Assembly: GCA_947627275.1 (NCBI GenBank)
Contig: CANQVK010000013.1
Coordinates: forward strand, 1 to 64,000
Origin: an uncultured Ruminococcus sp.
GTDB lineage: Bacteria > Bacillota > Clostridia > Oscillospirales > Ruminococcaceae
DNA length: 64,000 bases
Direction: 5' to 3'
A model generated the notes under the pieces. The model was not told the DNA's origin, searched no databases, and was given only the letters and a program-made list of their open reading frames with translations. Below are positions 41,152 through 50,619 of the stretch, piece after piece (positions within the stretch are counted from its first letter, which is position 1; every line of letters begins with the position of its first letter). The position numbers and the translations under genes are program-made.

Positions 41152-43491
41152 ATGGAACAGACTATCAAAAGCAGTAAAAATACAGAAAACGGCAATATCT
41201 TTTACGCTGTTGCCATGAGAGGTCTTGTTGCATTCCCCAAAATGGTGATGCACTTCGATGTTTCAAGAGACAAAACCGTCTCTGCTGTCGAAAAATCTCT
41301 CAAAGAAAGCGGTAAGCTGTTTTTAATTACACAGCATGAAACGTATGTGGAAAATCCCAAGGCGTCCGATCTATATAAAGTAGGCGTTGTAGCCGAAATA
41401 AAACAAGTTCTCAGACTTCCCGACAACGAAGTTAAAGTGCTTGTGGAGGGAATTTACAAGGCAAATCTTGTCCGCCTTCTTGATGAGGGAGATGTGCTTC
41501 GTGCGGAGATCAAGCGCGTGCCGACATACTCGCGCTCTAAATATGACGAGACAGAAGCGGAAGCTCTCATGCGCTCCGTAAAGGACGCTTTTGAGCGGTA
41601 TACTTCGTTTTTCCCGAGAATGCCGCATGACCTTCTTAACAGGATAATGGCTCTTGACGACCCGTTCAAGCTTTTTGAAGCGGTCACTTTCAACAGCAGC
41701 CTGAATTACCGCGATAAGCAGACTCTTTTAGAGGAATCGAATATTCTCAACAAGCTGTCGGTGCTGTATGCCTGCCTTGCTTCTGAAATAGAAATACTCG
41801 AACTTGAAAGCCTTATCAACGAACAGACACGAAACAGCATCGACAAGGGACAAAAAGAATACTACCTGCGTGAGCAGATGAGAGTTATACAGGAACAGCT
41901 CGGCGAGGAGGACGGCGAGGACGTCTTTAACACGGTAAACCGCATAATGGAGCTGAAAATAAACGAAAAAAGCCGCGATAAGCTTCTCAAAGAGGCTGAC
42001 AGACTGAGTAAGCTCCCCCCTGCGTCTCAGGAAGCCTTCGTCATAAAAAATTACCTCGATACAGTTCTTGAACTGCCGTGGGGAAAATACTCCAAGGCAA
42101 AAATTTCCATGGAGAAAGCGGAGGCTGTTCTCGAAAGAGATCATTACGGACTTAAAAAGGTAAAGGAACGTATCCTTGAATTTCTTGCAGTCCATATTCT
42201 CAACCCCGAGATAAAAGGGCAGATCATCTGCCTTGCAGGACCTCCCGGTATCGGCAAGACTTCTATAGCAAAATCAGTAGCAAAGGCTATGGGCAGAAAA
42301 TATGTCCGTGTTTCTCTCGGCGGCGTCCGTGACGAAGCTGATATAAGAGGTCATAGAAAAACATATGTCGGAGCGATGCCCGGACGTATCATAACCGCTA
42401 TCGAGCAGGCAGGCACGTCTAATCCGCTTATCCTGTTCGACGAGATAGACAAGCTGTGCAGCGATATGAAAGGCGATCCCTCGTCGGCTATGCTCGAAGT
42501 CCTCGACAGCGAGCAGAATTCGACCTTCCGCGATCATTTTCTTGAGATCCCCTTTGACCTCAGCAAGGCGGTGTTCATAACGACGGCGAACAATGTGAAC
42601 GACATTCCGGCGCCGCTTCTCGACCGTATGGAGGTCATCGAACTGCCAAGCTATACTGCGGAGGAAAAATTCCATATAGCCAAGGAACATCTTCTGCCGA
42701 AACAGCTTAAAGAACACAGCCTGAAAGGAACTCAGCTCAAGCTTCAGGATGAAACGATCGAAGATATTATCCGCTTCTATACACGTGAAGCGGGCGTAAG
42801 AGGCCTTGAAAGGTGCATAGCTTCAATTTGCAGAAAGGCTGCAAGGAAAATTGCGGACGGAAGCGCCAAGCGGATAACCGTTAAAGCAAAGGATCTTCAG
42901 AACTGGCTGGGCGTTAAGAAGTATCTTTCCGACCTTGTTTCCAGAGAAGATCAGGTCGGCGTTGTAAACGGTCTGGCGTGGACTTCTGTAGGCGGAACAG
43001 TTATGCCGATGGAAGTCATGGCGCTGGACGGCTCGGGCAAAACGGAGACTACCGGCTCTCTCGGCGACGTTATGAAGGAAAGCTCCAGAATAGCGATCAC
43101 ATATGTCAGAAGCGTTGCCGATAAATACGGTATCGACCCAGAATTTTTCACAAAAAAAGATATGCACATACACGCTCCCGAGGGAGCAGTCCCCAAGGAC
43201 GGCCCTTCGGCAGGAGTTACAATGACGACTGCCGTAGTCTCGGCGCTTTCGGGCAGAAAGGTACGCTCCGATACGGCTATGACAGGCGAAATAACGCTAC
43301 ATGGCAAGGTACTTCCGATCGGCGGACTTCGCGAAAAAACCATGGCGGCGTATAAGGCGGGCATCAAAACGGTTATCATACCCGTCGGAAACAAACCCGA
43401 TCTCGAGGAGGTAGACGACGCCGTAAAGGAAAACATCAGGTTTGTTTTTGCGGAAACTCTTGCGGACGTTCTCGATACGGCTCTTATCTAA
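41152..43491 (+). CDS. lon: ATP-dependent protease Lon
   Basis: 779 residues, the normal length for LonA. It has an N-terminal substrate-binding domain (about 15-205), a coiled linker, an AAA+ module (Walker A GPPGIGKTS near 364, Walker B LILFDEIDKL) and the protease domain with catalytic Ser686 in PKDGPSAGVT and the lysine in GGLREKTMAAYKAG. It degrades damaged and regulatory proteins in the cytoplasm. It is followed 9 nt later by engB, the common lon-ysxC arrangement. Confidence 0.97.
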   Translation: MEQTIKSSKNTENGNIFYAVAMRGLVAFPKMVMHFDVSRDKTVSAVEKSLKESGKLFLITQHETYVENPKASDLYKVGVVAEIKQVLRLPDNEVKVLVEGIYKANLVRLLDEGDVLRAEIKRVPTYSRSKYDETEAEALMRSVKDAFERYTSFFPRMPHDLLNRIMALDDPFKLFEAVTFNSSLNYRDKQTLLEESNILNKLSVLYACLASEIEILELESLINEQTRNSIDKGQKEYYLREQMRVIQEQLGEEDGEDVFNTVNRIMELKINEKSRDKLLKEADRLSKLPPASQEAFVIKNYLDTVLELPWGKYSKAKISMEKAEAVLERDHYGLKKVKERILEFLAVHILNPEIKGQIICLAGPPGIGKTSIAKSVAKAMGRKYVRVSLGGVRDEADIRGHRKTYVGAMPGRIITAIEQAGTSNPLILFDEIDKLCSDMKGDPSSAMLEVLDSEQNSTFRDHFLEIPFDLSKAVFITTANNVNDIPAPLLDRMEVIELPSYTAEEKFHIAKEHLLPKQLKEHSLKGTQLKLQDETIEDIIRFYTREAGVRGLERCIASICRKAARKIADGSAKRITVKAKDLQNWLGVKKYLSDLVSREDQVGVVNGLAWTSVGGTVMPMEVMALDGSGKTETTGSLGDVMKESSRIAITYVRSVADKYGIDPEFFTKKDMHIHAPEGAVPKDGPSAGVTMTTAVVSALSGRKVRSDTAMTGEITLHGKVLPIGGLREKTMAAYKAGIKTVIIPVGNKPDLEEVDDAVKENIRFVFAETLADVLDTALI

Positions 43492-43500
43492 GGGGGAGTT

Positions 43501-44091
43501 ATGAAACTTAATTACAATAAAGCCAAGTATATCGCCTCATATGGCACATATTCCCAGATACCGCCCTGCGACCGCATAGAGATTGCTTTCGCAGGACACT
43601 CGAACGTTGGCAAATCTACTCTTATCAATAAACTTTTTAACAGAAAGAACCTTGCAAGAGTAAGCTCCATTCCGGGAAAAACTGCTACTATCAATTTCTA
43701 CGGGCTGGAAAATATTTATTTTGCCGATCTTCCCGGCTACGGCTACGCCAAGGTCGGCAAGTCCGAAATAAAACGGTGGTCGGGGCTTATAGACGGCTAT
43801 CTCAATTCCGACAGGGATATACGCCTTGTATTTATGCTGGTGGATATGCGTCACTCTCCCACTAAGGACGACATAAAGATGATAGATTATCTGATAGACA
43901 CCGAAACGCCTTTCGTCCTTGTACTAACAAAGGCGGACAAGCTGAAAAAGACTGAGAGAGAAAAGCGTATGGAGGCGTTCAAGACCGAAATACCTTGCTT
44001 TGAGGATATACACGTCGTCCCGTTTTCGTCAATGACTTTCGAGGGCATTGAAGAACTGCGCGAGATCGTTGAGGAAATTGCGGAGAACTGA
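43501..44091 (+). CDS. engB: Ribosome-biogenesis GTPase EngB/YsxC
   Basis: 196 residues with the G1 motif GHSNVGKST near 29, G3 DLPGYGYAKVG, and G4 LTKADKLKK. The family assists assembly of the 50S ribosomal subunit and is essential in many bacteria. GGGGAGTT precedes the ATG, and the gene follows lon with a 9-nt gap. Confidence 0.95.
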   Translation: MKLNYNKAKYIASYGTYSQIPPCDRIEIAFAGHSNVGKSTLINKLFNRKNLARVSSIPGKTATINFYGLENIYFADLPGYGYAKVGKSEIKRWSGLIDGYLNSDRDIRLVFMLVDMRHSPTKDDIKMIDYLIDTETPFVLVLTKADKLKKTEREKRMEAFKTEIPCFEDIHVVPFSSMTFEGIEELREIVEEIAEN

Positions 44092-44113
44092 TTTTTAATT
44101 AGGAGGTCATATT

Positions 44114-45412
44114 ATGTTTGTATCGGAAAATTTAAGCGTTAATGAAAAAGGACATCTTGCTATCGGCGGAGCTGATACCGTAGAACTGGCAAATAAATTC
44201 GGTACGCCGCTTTATGTCATGGACGAGCAGCTTGTGCGCAGAAACTGCCGCCGCTTCAACGAGAGCATAAAGAAATTTTACGGCGATAAGGGAAGAGTTC
44301 ATTATGCAAGCAAGGCACTTTCATGTATGGAAATGTGCCGTATCGTAGGAAGCGAGGGTCTCGGTCTGGACGCCGTTTCAATAGGCGAGCTTTACACCGC
44401 CGTAAAAGCGGGCTTCGACGTGTCTAAAATAGGATTCCACGGCAACAACAAAACAAACGAGGAGCTTAGCTACGCTGTCGAAGTCGGCGTTGGCCATATT
44501 ATCGTTGACAACATCAGCGAACTGCACCGCCTTGAAAAGATCGCTTCCGAGCAGGGTAAAAAGCCTCATATCATGTTCCGTATCAAGCCGGGTATAGACG
44601 CTCATACCCACGATTTCGTAAAGACGGGTCAGATCGACAGCAAGTTCGGCTTTGCCCTTGAAACGGGAGAAGCCTACGAAGCTGTAAAAGAGGCTGTCGC
44701 TTGTGAAAACGTGGAGCTTTACGGGCTTCACTGCCATATCGGTTCTCAGATCTTTGATATCGAACCCTTTGAGGAAGCGGCAAAGGTTATGCTTAACTTC
44801 ATCGCAAAGATCAAAAACGAACTGAATTACGAAATAAAAGGTCTGAATCTCGGCGGAGGATTCGGAATAAAGTATCTTAACGAGCATGACCCTCAGCCCT
44901 TCGAGGTATTTATGGAACGTGTCGCCAAGGTTGTCGAGGCTCAATGTGCGGAACTGAATATTTCCCGTCCCTTTATTTACATAGAACCGGGACGTTCAAT
45001 TGCCGCGCCTGCCGGAATTACGCTGTATACTGTCGGCGCAAGAAAGGAAATACCCAATATAAGGACTTACGTTTCCGTTGACGGAAGTATGGCGGACAGT
45101 CCGAGATATATTCTCTACAAATCCGAGTATGAGGCTATCGTTGCAAATAAGGCTAACGAGGAACGCACGGAAAACGTGACTATCGCAGGAAAATGCTGTG
45201 AAAGCGGCGACCTTATCGGCGAAAATATGCCGCTCCAGCACGCAGAAGCAGGCGATATTATCGCTGTCTGCGCTACGGGCGCGTATAACTACTCCATGTC
45301 CTCAAACTACAACAGACTCCAGAAACCTGCCGTGGTATTCATAAATAACGGTGAATCGAGGATCGCCGTAAAACGTGAGACCCTCGACGATATAATCAGA
45401 AATGATGTATAA
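44114..45412 (+). CDS. lysA: Diaminopimelate decarboxylase
   Basis: 432 residues of the fold-III PLP decarboxylase family. The PLP lysine is in VHYASKALSCMEMCRI; the HCHIGSQIFD, LNLGGGFGIKY and EPGRSIAAPAG motifs and the CCESGDLI motif of the second active-site half are intact. It converts meso-diaminopimelate to lysine, the last step of lysine synthesis. AGGAGGT precedes the ATG. The stop overlaps the next gene by 11 nt. Confidence 0.95.
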   Translation: MFVSENLSVNEKGHLAIGGADTVELANKFGTPLYVMDEQLVRRNCRRFNESIKKFYGDKGRVHYASKALSCMEMCRIVGSEGLGLDAVSIGELYTAVKAGFDVSKIGFHGNNKTNEELSYAVEVGVGHIIVDNISELHRLEKIASEQGKKPHIMFRIKPGIDAHTHDFVKTGQIDSKFGFALETGEAYEAVKEAVACENVELYGLHCHIGSQIFDIEPFEEAAKVMLNFIAKIKNELNYEIKGLNLGGGFGIKYLNEHDPQPFEVFMERVAKVVEAQCAELNISRPFIYIEPGRSIAAPAGITLYTVGARKEIPNIRTYVSVDGSMADSPRYILYKSEYEAIVANKANEERTENVTIAGKCCESGDLIGENMPLQHAEAGDIIAVCATGAYNYSMSSNYNRLQKPAVVFINNGESRIAVKRETLDDIIRNDV

Positions 45413-45689
45413 TAATTATCCTTTTTATGACGCCCCTGATACCGCTGTAATCACCTGCCGTCATATTATTGAAGACGGCGAGCATGTCCTTTATGTTTCC
45501 CACGACAGCGATGACGGTATGTGGCAGTTTCTGTGCGGAAAGTCTCACGATACAGACGATGCAAGAGTTGTCTCGCTCCTTGATATTTTCAGTACGGATA
45601 ACTCTGTAGGCGAACTGTACAAACTTCCTCTCGGCTGTTGTGCTGAAAGAGACAACGCTGATTCAGAGTGGAGAATTTACCGAAATTAA
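45402..45689 (+). CDS. DUF2185-like small protein
   Basis: 95 residues with the pattern ITCRHIIEDGEHVLYVSHD, WQFLCGKSHDTDDARVVSL and LYKLPLGCCAERDN, which resembles the DUF2185/immunity-protein-like fold found as single-copy housekeeping neighbours and as toxin immunity proteins. The start overlaps lysA by 11 nt, so it is translationally coupled. No toxin is nearby. The function is unknown. Confidence 0.7.
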   Translation: MMYNNYPFYDAPDTAVITCRHIIEDGEHVLYVSHDSDDGMWQFLCGKSHDTDDARVVSLLDIFSTDNSVGELYKLPLGCCAERDNADSEWRIYRN

Positions 45690-45707
45690 TAGAATGATTT
45701 TATTAAG

Positions 45708-45733
45708 CAGTCCCGAAAAATCGGGACTGTTTT
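45708..45733 (+). terminator. Terminator of the lon-engB-lysA gene set
   Basis: CAGTCCCGA (45708-45716) and TCGGGACTG (45721-45729) form a 9-bp stem with an AAAA loop, followed by TTTTG. Confidence 0.85.
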
Positions 45734-45784
45734 GTTGTGCTAACAAATATAAAAAGCATATCCGATATTTACATTGTTTATTTC

Positions 45785-45813
45785 TTGACAAACTTTTTGA
45801 AATAGTGTAAAAT
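45785..45813 (+). promoter_or_regulatory. Aconitase promoter
   Basis: TTGACA (45785-45790), 17 nt, TAAAAT (45808-45813), about 85 nt before the chosen start codon. Confidence 0.8.
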
Positions 45814-45898
45814 ATAAGATGAATGGATTGTGTCCAAGGACAGATCCCTATTGATGCAAGAATACAATAAAACGCTGCCTGAAAGGATCGTGATTATT

Positions 45899-47836
45899 AT
45901 GGGTTTAACACTTACTGAAAAGATTTTGAAAGCTCATCTCGTTGACGGAGAATATGTCAAAGGTCAGGAGATCGGCATTAAGATCGACCAGACTCTGACA
46001 CAGGACGCTACGGGCACTATGGCTTATCTCGAATTTGAGGCTATGGGAGTTCCGAGAGTAAAAACTGAGCGTTCAGTTGCTTATATCGACCACAATACGC
46101 TCCAGAGCGGCTTTGAAAATGCCGATGACCACCGCTTTATCGGTTCAGCCGCCAAAAAGCACGGTATCTACTTCTCACGCCCCGGAAACGGAATCTGCCA
46201 TCAGGTTCACCTTGAACGCTTCGGCATCCCCGGCAAGACCCTTATCGGCTCTGACAGCCATACTCCCACAGGCGGCGGTATAGGTATGATAGCTATCGGC
46301 GCTGGCGGACTTGACGTTGCTGTTGCTATGGGCGGCGGCGCATATTACATAACCTGTCCCAAAGTTGTTAAGGTAAATCTCACGGGCAAGCTTAGACCTT
46401 GGGTTTCCGCAAAGGACGTTATACTTGAAGTCCTCAGAAGAATGTCCGTTAAGGGCGGCGTAGGCAAGGTCATCGAGTACGTCGGCGAGGGCGTTAAGAC
46501 CCTGTCCGTCCCCGAAAGAGCTACCATTACCAACATGGGCGCTGAACTCGGCGCAACAACTTCCATTTTCCCGTCCGACGAAATTACAAAGCAGTTCCTT
46601 AAGGCTCAGAAGCGCGAAGACGTCTGGGTTCCTCTTTCCGCCGATGAGGACGCTGTTTACGATGAAGAACTCAACATTGACCTCAGCGAGCTTGTTCCCC
46701 TTGCCGCATGTCCTCATTCTCCCGACAATGTAAAGAGCGTTGAGGAAATCGGAAAGCTCAAAATAGATCAGGTATGTATCGGTTCATGTACGAACTCATC
46801 GCTTCTCGATATGCTTAAAGTCGCTCATATATTAAAGGGCAAGACCGTTCACCCCGATGTTTCGCTTGCTATCGCTCCCGGCTCCAAGCAGGTTCTTAAC
46901 ATGATGGCTGAGAACGGAGCGCTTGCAACGCTTATCGCAGCGGGAGCAAGAATACTTGAAAGCGCATGCGGTCCTTGTATCGGTATGGGTCAGTCCCCAA
47001 ATTCCAAGGGTATTTCCCTGCGTACCTTCAACAGAAACTTCGAGGGACGGTCAGGAACTAAGGACGGTCAGATTTACCTCGTATCTCCGGAAATGGCTGC
47101 AATTTCCGCTGTAAACGGTTATCTCACTGACCCGAGAGAGATCGGCGATATGCCCGAATTCAAGCTCCCCGAGGAGTTCACTATCAACGACAATATGGTC
47201 GTTCCTCCTGCTCCCGTTGAGGAAATGGACAGCGTGGAGATCCTTAGAGGACCAAACATAAAGCCATATCCCGAGACTTCTCCCCTTCTTGAAACCATTG
47301 ACGCTCCCGTATCTCTCAAAGTGGGCGATAATATTACCACCGACCACATTATGCCTGCCGGCGCAAAGATACTTCCTCTGCGTTCAAATGTTCCGAAAAT
47401 TTCCCAGTACTGCTTTGCAGTATGCGATGAAAGCTTCCCCAAAAGAGCGGAAAGACTTGGCAAGAGCATCATCGTAGGCGGTTCAAACTACGGTCAGGGC
47501 AGTTCAAGAGAACATGCCGCGCTTGCTCCTCTTTACCTCGGAGTTAAAGCAGTTCTCGTTAAATCATTTGCCCGTATCCATCGTGCAAACCTTATAAATG
47601 CCGGAATCCTGCCTCTTACCTTTGTAAACGAGGCTGACTACGATAAGATCAACGAAGGCGATGAGCTTCTTCTTGCAGACGTCAGAAAAGCGGTATCTGA
47701 GGGCAGATCCGAGCTTGTAATAACCGACAAGACAAACGGTGCGGAGATACCCGTACTCTGTGAGCTTTCGGGTCGTACAAAGGATATTATCCTTGCAGGC
47801 GGACTGCTCGACTACACAAGAGAATCTATGAAGTAA
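45899..47836 (+). CDS. acnA: Aconitate hydratase
   Basis: About 645 residues from ATG 45899 (GAAAGGA upstream), the size of the short clostridial form. The 4Fe-4S ligands are in CIGSCTNSS and ACGPCIGMG. The swivel domain carries GGSNYGQGSSREHAAL, with the catalytic serine. It interconverts citrate and isocitrate. With icd downstream it supplies 2-oxoglutarate for glutamate synthesis in an incomplete citric acid cycle. The subfamily symbol is approximate. Confidence 0.93.
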   Translation: MGLTLTEKILKAHLVDGEYVKGQEIGIKIDQTLTQDATGTMAYLEFEAMGVPRVKTERSVAYIDHNTLQSGFENADDHRFIGSAAKKHGIYFSRPGNGICHQVHLERFGIPGKTLIGSDSHTPTGGGIGMIAIGAGGLDVAVAMGGGAYYITCPKVVKVNLTGKLRPWVSAKDVILEVLRRMSVKGGVGKVIEYVGEGVKTLSVPERATITNMGAELGATTSIFPSDEITKQFLKAQKREDVWVPLSADEDAVYDEELNIDLSELVPLAACPHSPDNVKSVEEIGKLKIDQVCIGSCTNSSLLDMLKVAHILKGKTVHPDVSLAIAPGSKQVLNMMAENGALATLIAAGARILESACGPCIGMGQSPNSKGISLRTFNRNFEGRSGTKDGQIYLVSPEMAAISAVNGYLTDPREIGDMPEFKLPEEFTINDNMVVPPAPVEEMDSVEILRGPNIKPYPETSPLLETIDAPVSLKVGDNITTDHIMPAGAKILPLRSNVPKISQYCFAVCDESFPKRAERLGKSIIVGGSNYGQGSSREHAALAPLYLGVKAVLVKSFARIHRANLINAGILPLTFVNEADYDKINEGDELLLADVRKAVSEGRSELVITDKTNGAEIPVLCELSGRTKDIILAGGLLDYTRESMK

Positions 47837-47839
47837 GAA

Positions 47840-47920
47840 ATGAACAGACTGCTTGAACTGATCACCAGCGACCTCGCCGAAGCTTTTCTAAAGGCTCGTA
47901 TCAGATGCAGAACTGCGTAA
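47840..47920 (+). CDS. Possible 26-residue peptide
   Basis: An ATG 4 nt after the aconitase stop opens a 26-codon frame, MNRLLELITSDLAEAFLKAR and six more residues. The sequence resembles the N-terminal helix of arginyl-tRNA synthetase. It could be a gene remnant, a small peptide or chance. No clear ribosome site precedes it. Confidence 0.2.
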   Translation: MNRLLELITSDLAEAFLKARIRCRTA

Positions 47921-47934
47921 AAGAGAAAAATAAC

Positions 47935-48153
47935 ATGATAACGCTGCCGACTGTTTCAAAAGCTCCCGAAAACGCAGGCGGTCTGATACGATTTTTAGTA
48001 TTTCTGATCGTATTGCTGCTTGCGTTCTGGGGGATAAACGTATTCAGGCATATAAAAAGCGGCAATTGGACAACGTTTCAGAAAGTTACTGATATTTCGG
48101 GAATACTGCTGTTTTCAATTCTAATATTTTTATTGACGATACTTTTGATATAG
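47935..48153 (+). CDS. Small two-helix membrane protein
   Basis: About 72 residues from ATG 47935, with two hydrophobic helices (GLIRFLVFLIVLLLAFWGIN and ISGILLFSILIFLLTILLI). No family is recognised. It lies between aconitase and icd and may be cotranscribed with the next small membrane protein. The ribosome site is weak; an upstream ATG at 47905 is an alternative. Confidence 0.55.
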   Translation: MITLPTVSKAPENAGGLIRFLVFLIVLLLAFWGINVFRHIKSGNWTTFQKVTDISGILLFSILIFLLTILLI

Positions 48154-48175
48154 TGTTTTAAGAGGTAACGGCTTT

Positions 48176-48538
48176 ATGAATATAATGGAAATAATTAAAG
48201 ACGTTTTTAATGATCTTGATCATAATTATGACAATACAAGAGACTTTTACAAAAGCCAAGGCGACTACTCATTAAGAGGAAGCAGAGGTGCGGCGGGAGC
48301 GTCGTTTTTTAAAACGTTTCTGCCGAATATCGCAGGTTTCCTTGTAGGTCTTGCGTTCACAAGGCTTCTGGGCTTCGAGGGTATAGCTTACCTGATACTC
48401 GGAATTATCGGAGCAATGGGCATCGGAATCCTCAACAGCGTCCTCTTTCAGGGAATCAGCCTTAAATACGCTGTTGTCAGACACGTTATAATTGTACTGG
48501 GACTGAGCCTGATATACGGCTTGATCATGATGCTTTAA
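48176..48538 (+). CDS. Small membrane protein of unknown function
   Basis: 120 residues: a charged N-terminus with tyrosines and aspartates (about 1-38), then three hydrophobic segments (about 45-120, including IAYLILGIIGAMGIGILNSV). AGAGGT precedes the ATG. No family is recognised, and no link to the flanking citrate-cycle genes is evident beyond position. Confidence 0.6.
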   Translation: MNIMEIIKDVFNDLDHNYDNTRDFYKSQGDYSLRGSRGAAGASFFKTFLPNIAGFLVGLAFTRLLGFEGIAYLILGIIGAMGIGILNSVLFQGISLKYAVVRHVIIVLGLSLIYGLIMML

Positions 48539-48563
48539 GCTGACGGTCCAGACTATAGATCAT

Positions 48564-48613
48564 ATATATTCGCCGCTATCACAAACCAAATTCGTCAGCT
48601 TTGCAGGCTGACG
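48564..48613. repeat. MITE end relic and hairpin before icd
   Basis: TATATATTCGCCGCTATCAC (from 48564) resembles one end of the MITE-like family. CGTCAGC (48593-48599) pairs with GCTGACG (48607-48613) just before the icd ribosome site. Confidence 0.35.
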
Positions 48614-48643
48614 GCATTGACTTACAAACGGAGGTACAAACCA

Positions 48644-49855
48644 ATGGCAAAAATTACTATGAAAACGCCCCTTGTGGAAATGGACGGAGATGAAATGACC
48701 CGTATCCTTTGGCAGTGGATCAAGGAAATTCTTCTCGAACCATATGTTGAACTTAACACGGAATACTACGACCTCGGACTTCAGCGCCGTGAGGAGACCA
48801 AGGATCAGGTCACCATTGATTCCGCAGAGGCTACAAAAAAATACAGCGTTGCAGTAAAATGTGCGACTATTACTCCAAACGCTGCAAGAATGCCGGAGTA
48901 TAACCTGACCCAGATGTGGAAATCTCCAAACGGCACTATCAGAGCAGCTCTTGACGGAACTGTTTTCAGAACGCCTATTATCGTTAAGGGTATCGAGCCG
49001 TATATCCCTACATGGACAAAGCCCATAACTATTGCCCGTCACGCTTACGGCGATGTATACAAAAATACCGAGATGCGAGTTGAAAAGGGCTGCAAGGCTG
49101 AACTGGTAGTCACGGACGAAAACGGAAACGAAACACGCGAACTTATTCATGATTTTGCAAAATCAGACGGTATCATTCAGGGACTTCACAATCTCGATAA
49201 CTCCATTGCAGGCTTCGCAAGAGCATGTTTTAACTACGGTCTTGACCTGAAGCAGGACGTATGGTTCGCTACAAAGGACACTATTTCCAAGAAATACGAC
49301 CACCGTTTCAAGGATATTTTTGCAGAGATATATGAAAACGAGTATAAGGAAAAATACGAGGCTGCCGGTATCGAGTATTTCTATACTCTTATCGACGATG
49401 CGGTCGCTCGTGTTATACGTTCCAACGGCGGCTATATCTGGGCATGTAAAAACTATGACGGCGATGTAATGTCCGATATGGTCTCAACAGCCTACGGTTC
49501 GCTTGCTATGATGACCTCTGTCCTTGTTTCTCCCGACGGAATTTACGAGTACGAAGCTGCACACGGCACGGTACAGCGTCATTATTACAAATACCTCAAG
49601 GGTGAAGAGACGTCCACTAACTCCGTTGCAACTATTTTTGCATGGTCGGGTGCGCTCCGCAAAAGAGGAGAGCTGGACGGAACTCCAGAGCTTTGCGAAT
49701 TTGCGGATAAGCTTGAAAAGGCAACGATACAGACTATCGAAAACGGAATTATGACAGGCGACCTGTATCTCATCTCAAAGCTTGAAAACAAGAAAAAGGT
49801 CGATTCCAAAACATTCCTTGAGGAGATAAGAAAAAATCTCGATAAGCTTATTTAA
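48644..49855 (+). CDS. icd: NADP-dependent isocitrate dehydrogenase
   Basis: About 403 residues of the eukaryotic-type homodimeric subfamily: [19 protein letters not shown] at the start, [16 protein letters not shown] for isocitrate binding and the nucleotide region [16 protein letters not shown] 48644 follows GGAGGT. It oxidises isocitrate to 2-oxoglutarate with production of NADPH. It is followed by rex 61 nt later. Confidence 0.95.
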   Translation: MAKITMKTPLVEMDGDEMTRILWQWIKEILLEPYVELNTEYYDLGLQRREETKDQVTIDSAEATKKYSVAVKCATITPNAARMPEYNLTQMWKSPNGTIRAALDGTVFRTPIIVKGIEPYIPTWTKPITIARHAYGDVYKNTEMRVEKGCKAELVVTDENGNETRELIHDFAKSDGIIQGLHNLDNSIAGFARACFNYGLDLKQDVWFATKDTISKKYDHRFKDIFAEIYENEYKEKYEAAGIEYFYTLIDDAVARVIRSNGGYIWACKNYDGDVMSDMVSTAYGSLAMMTSVLVSPDGIYEYEAAHGTVQRHYYKYLKGEETSTNSVATIFAWSGALRKRGELDGTPELCEFADKLEKATIQTIENGIMTGDLYLISKLENKKKVDSKTFLEEIRKNLDKLI

Positions 49856-49916
49856 TCAAAAAAGGACGACAGAAGCCGTGATCGAACCGGCTTCTGCCCT
49901 CCGGGAGGACAATATA

Positions 49917-50558
49917 ATGTCGAAAAACACAATTTCCAATTCCGTTATCAGACGTCTGCCAAGATACCACCGTTTTCTCGGCGAACTGGAAGCTAACGGA
50001 TACGTTCGGATCTCCTCAAGAGAGCTTGCCGAAAAAATGGGTCTTACCGCTTCTCAGATACGTCAGGACTTTAACTGCTTCGGCGAATTTGGTCAGCAGG
50101 GCTACGGCTATAACGTCAGCGCCCTCAGAGGAGAGATCGGAAGAATACTGGGGCTTGACAGAGTAACCCCAATGATACTGCTCGGTGCAGGCAATCTCGG
50201 AAGAGCTATCGCTTCCCATATTGACTTCCGTAGCAAGGGCTTCGAGCTTGTCGGTATCTTTGACGCAAGCAAAGAAATTATCGGCAGAAAGATCGGCGAT
50301 ATTACAGTGTCCGATATAAGCGGACTGGATTCCTTTTGCAGGGAAGCCGAGCCTAAGGGCGCTGTACTCTGCATTCCGAAAGAAGCGGCAGCCAAGGAAG
50401 TCGAAAGGCTTATCGGACTGGGGATAAAGGCTTTCTGGAACTTCACCCACTACGATCTGCGTATTGACCATGCAGATATTGCAGTGGAAAACGTTCATCT
50501 CGGCGACAGTCTTGCCACATTGTCCTATCGTCTCAATCCGGACAGTAATGTTTGTTAA
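49917..50558 (+). CDS. rex: Redox-sensing transcriptional repressor Rex
   Basis: 213 residues from ATG 49917 (GGGAGGAC upstream). The N-terminal winged helix (VIRRLPRYHRFLGEL, VRISSRELAEKMGLTASQIR) is followed by a Rossmann domain (ILLGAGNLGRAIASHIDF). Rex binds DNA when NADH/NAD+ is low and releases it when NADH builds up, inducing NADH-consuming fermentation genes. Position between icd and fumC, upstream of the Hdr-Flx-fumarate reductase genes, suggests it controls them. No full Rex operator was recognised in the window. Confidence 0.95.
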   Translation: MSKNTISNSVIRRLPRYHRFLGELEANGYVRISSRELAEKMGLTASQIRQDFNCFGEFGQQGYGYNVSALRGEIGRILGLDRVTPMILLGAGNLGRAIASHIDFRSKGFELVGIFDASKEIIGRKIGDITVSDISGLDSFCREAEPKGAVLCIPKEAAAKEVERLIGLGIKAFWNFTHYDLRIDHADIAVENVHLGDSLATLSYRLNPDSNVC

Positions 50559-50619
50559 AAAAATCACTATCTTTTGGAAAGTGAGTAAATAAATTCTTTA
50601 ATTAAAGGTGGTAACTGCA

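Noticed and set aside
47840..47920. argS pseudogene
   Set aside because: Similarity of one 20-residue helix to arginyl-tRNA synthetase is too little for a pseudogene call; kept only as a low-confidence peptide.
50554..50600. Rex operator upstream of fumC
   Set aside because: TTGTTAAAAAAATCAC matches only the left half of the palindrome, so it is not listed as a site.
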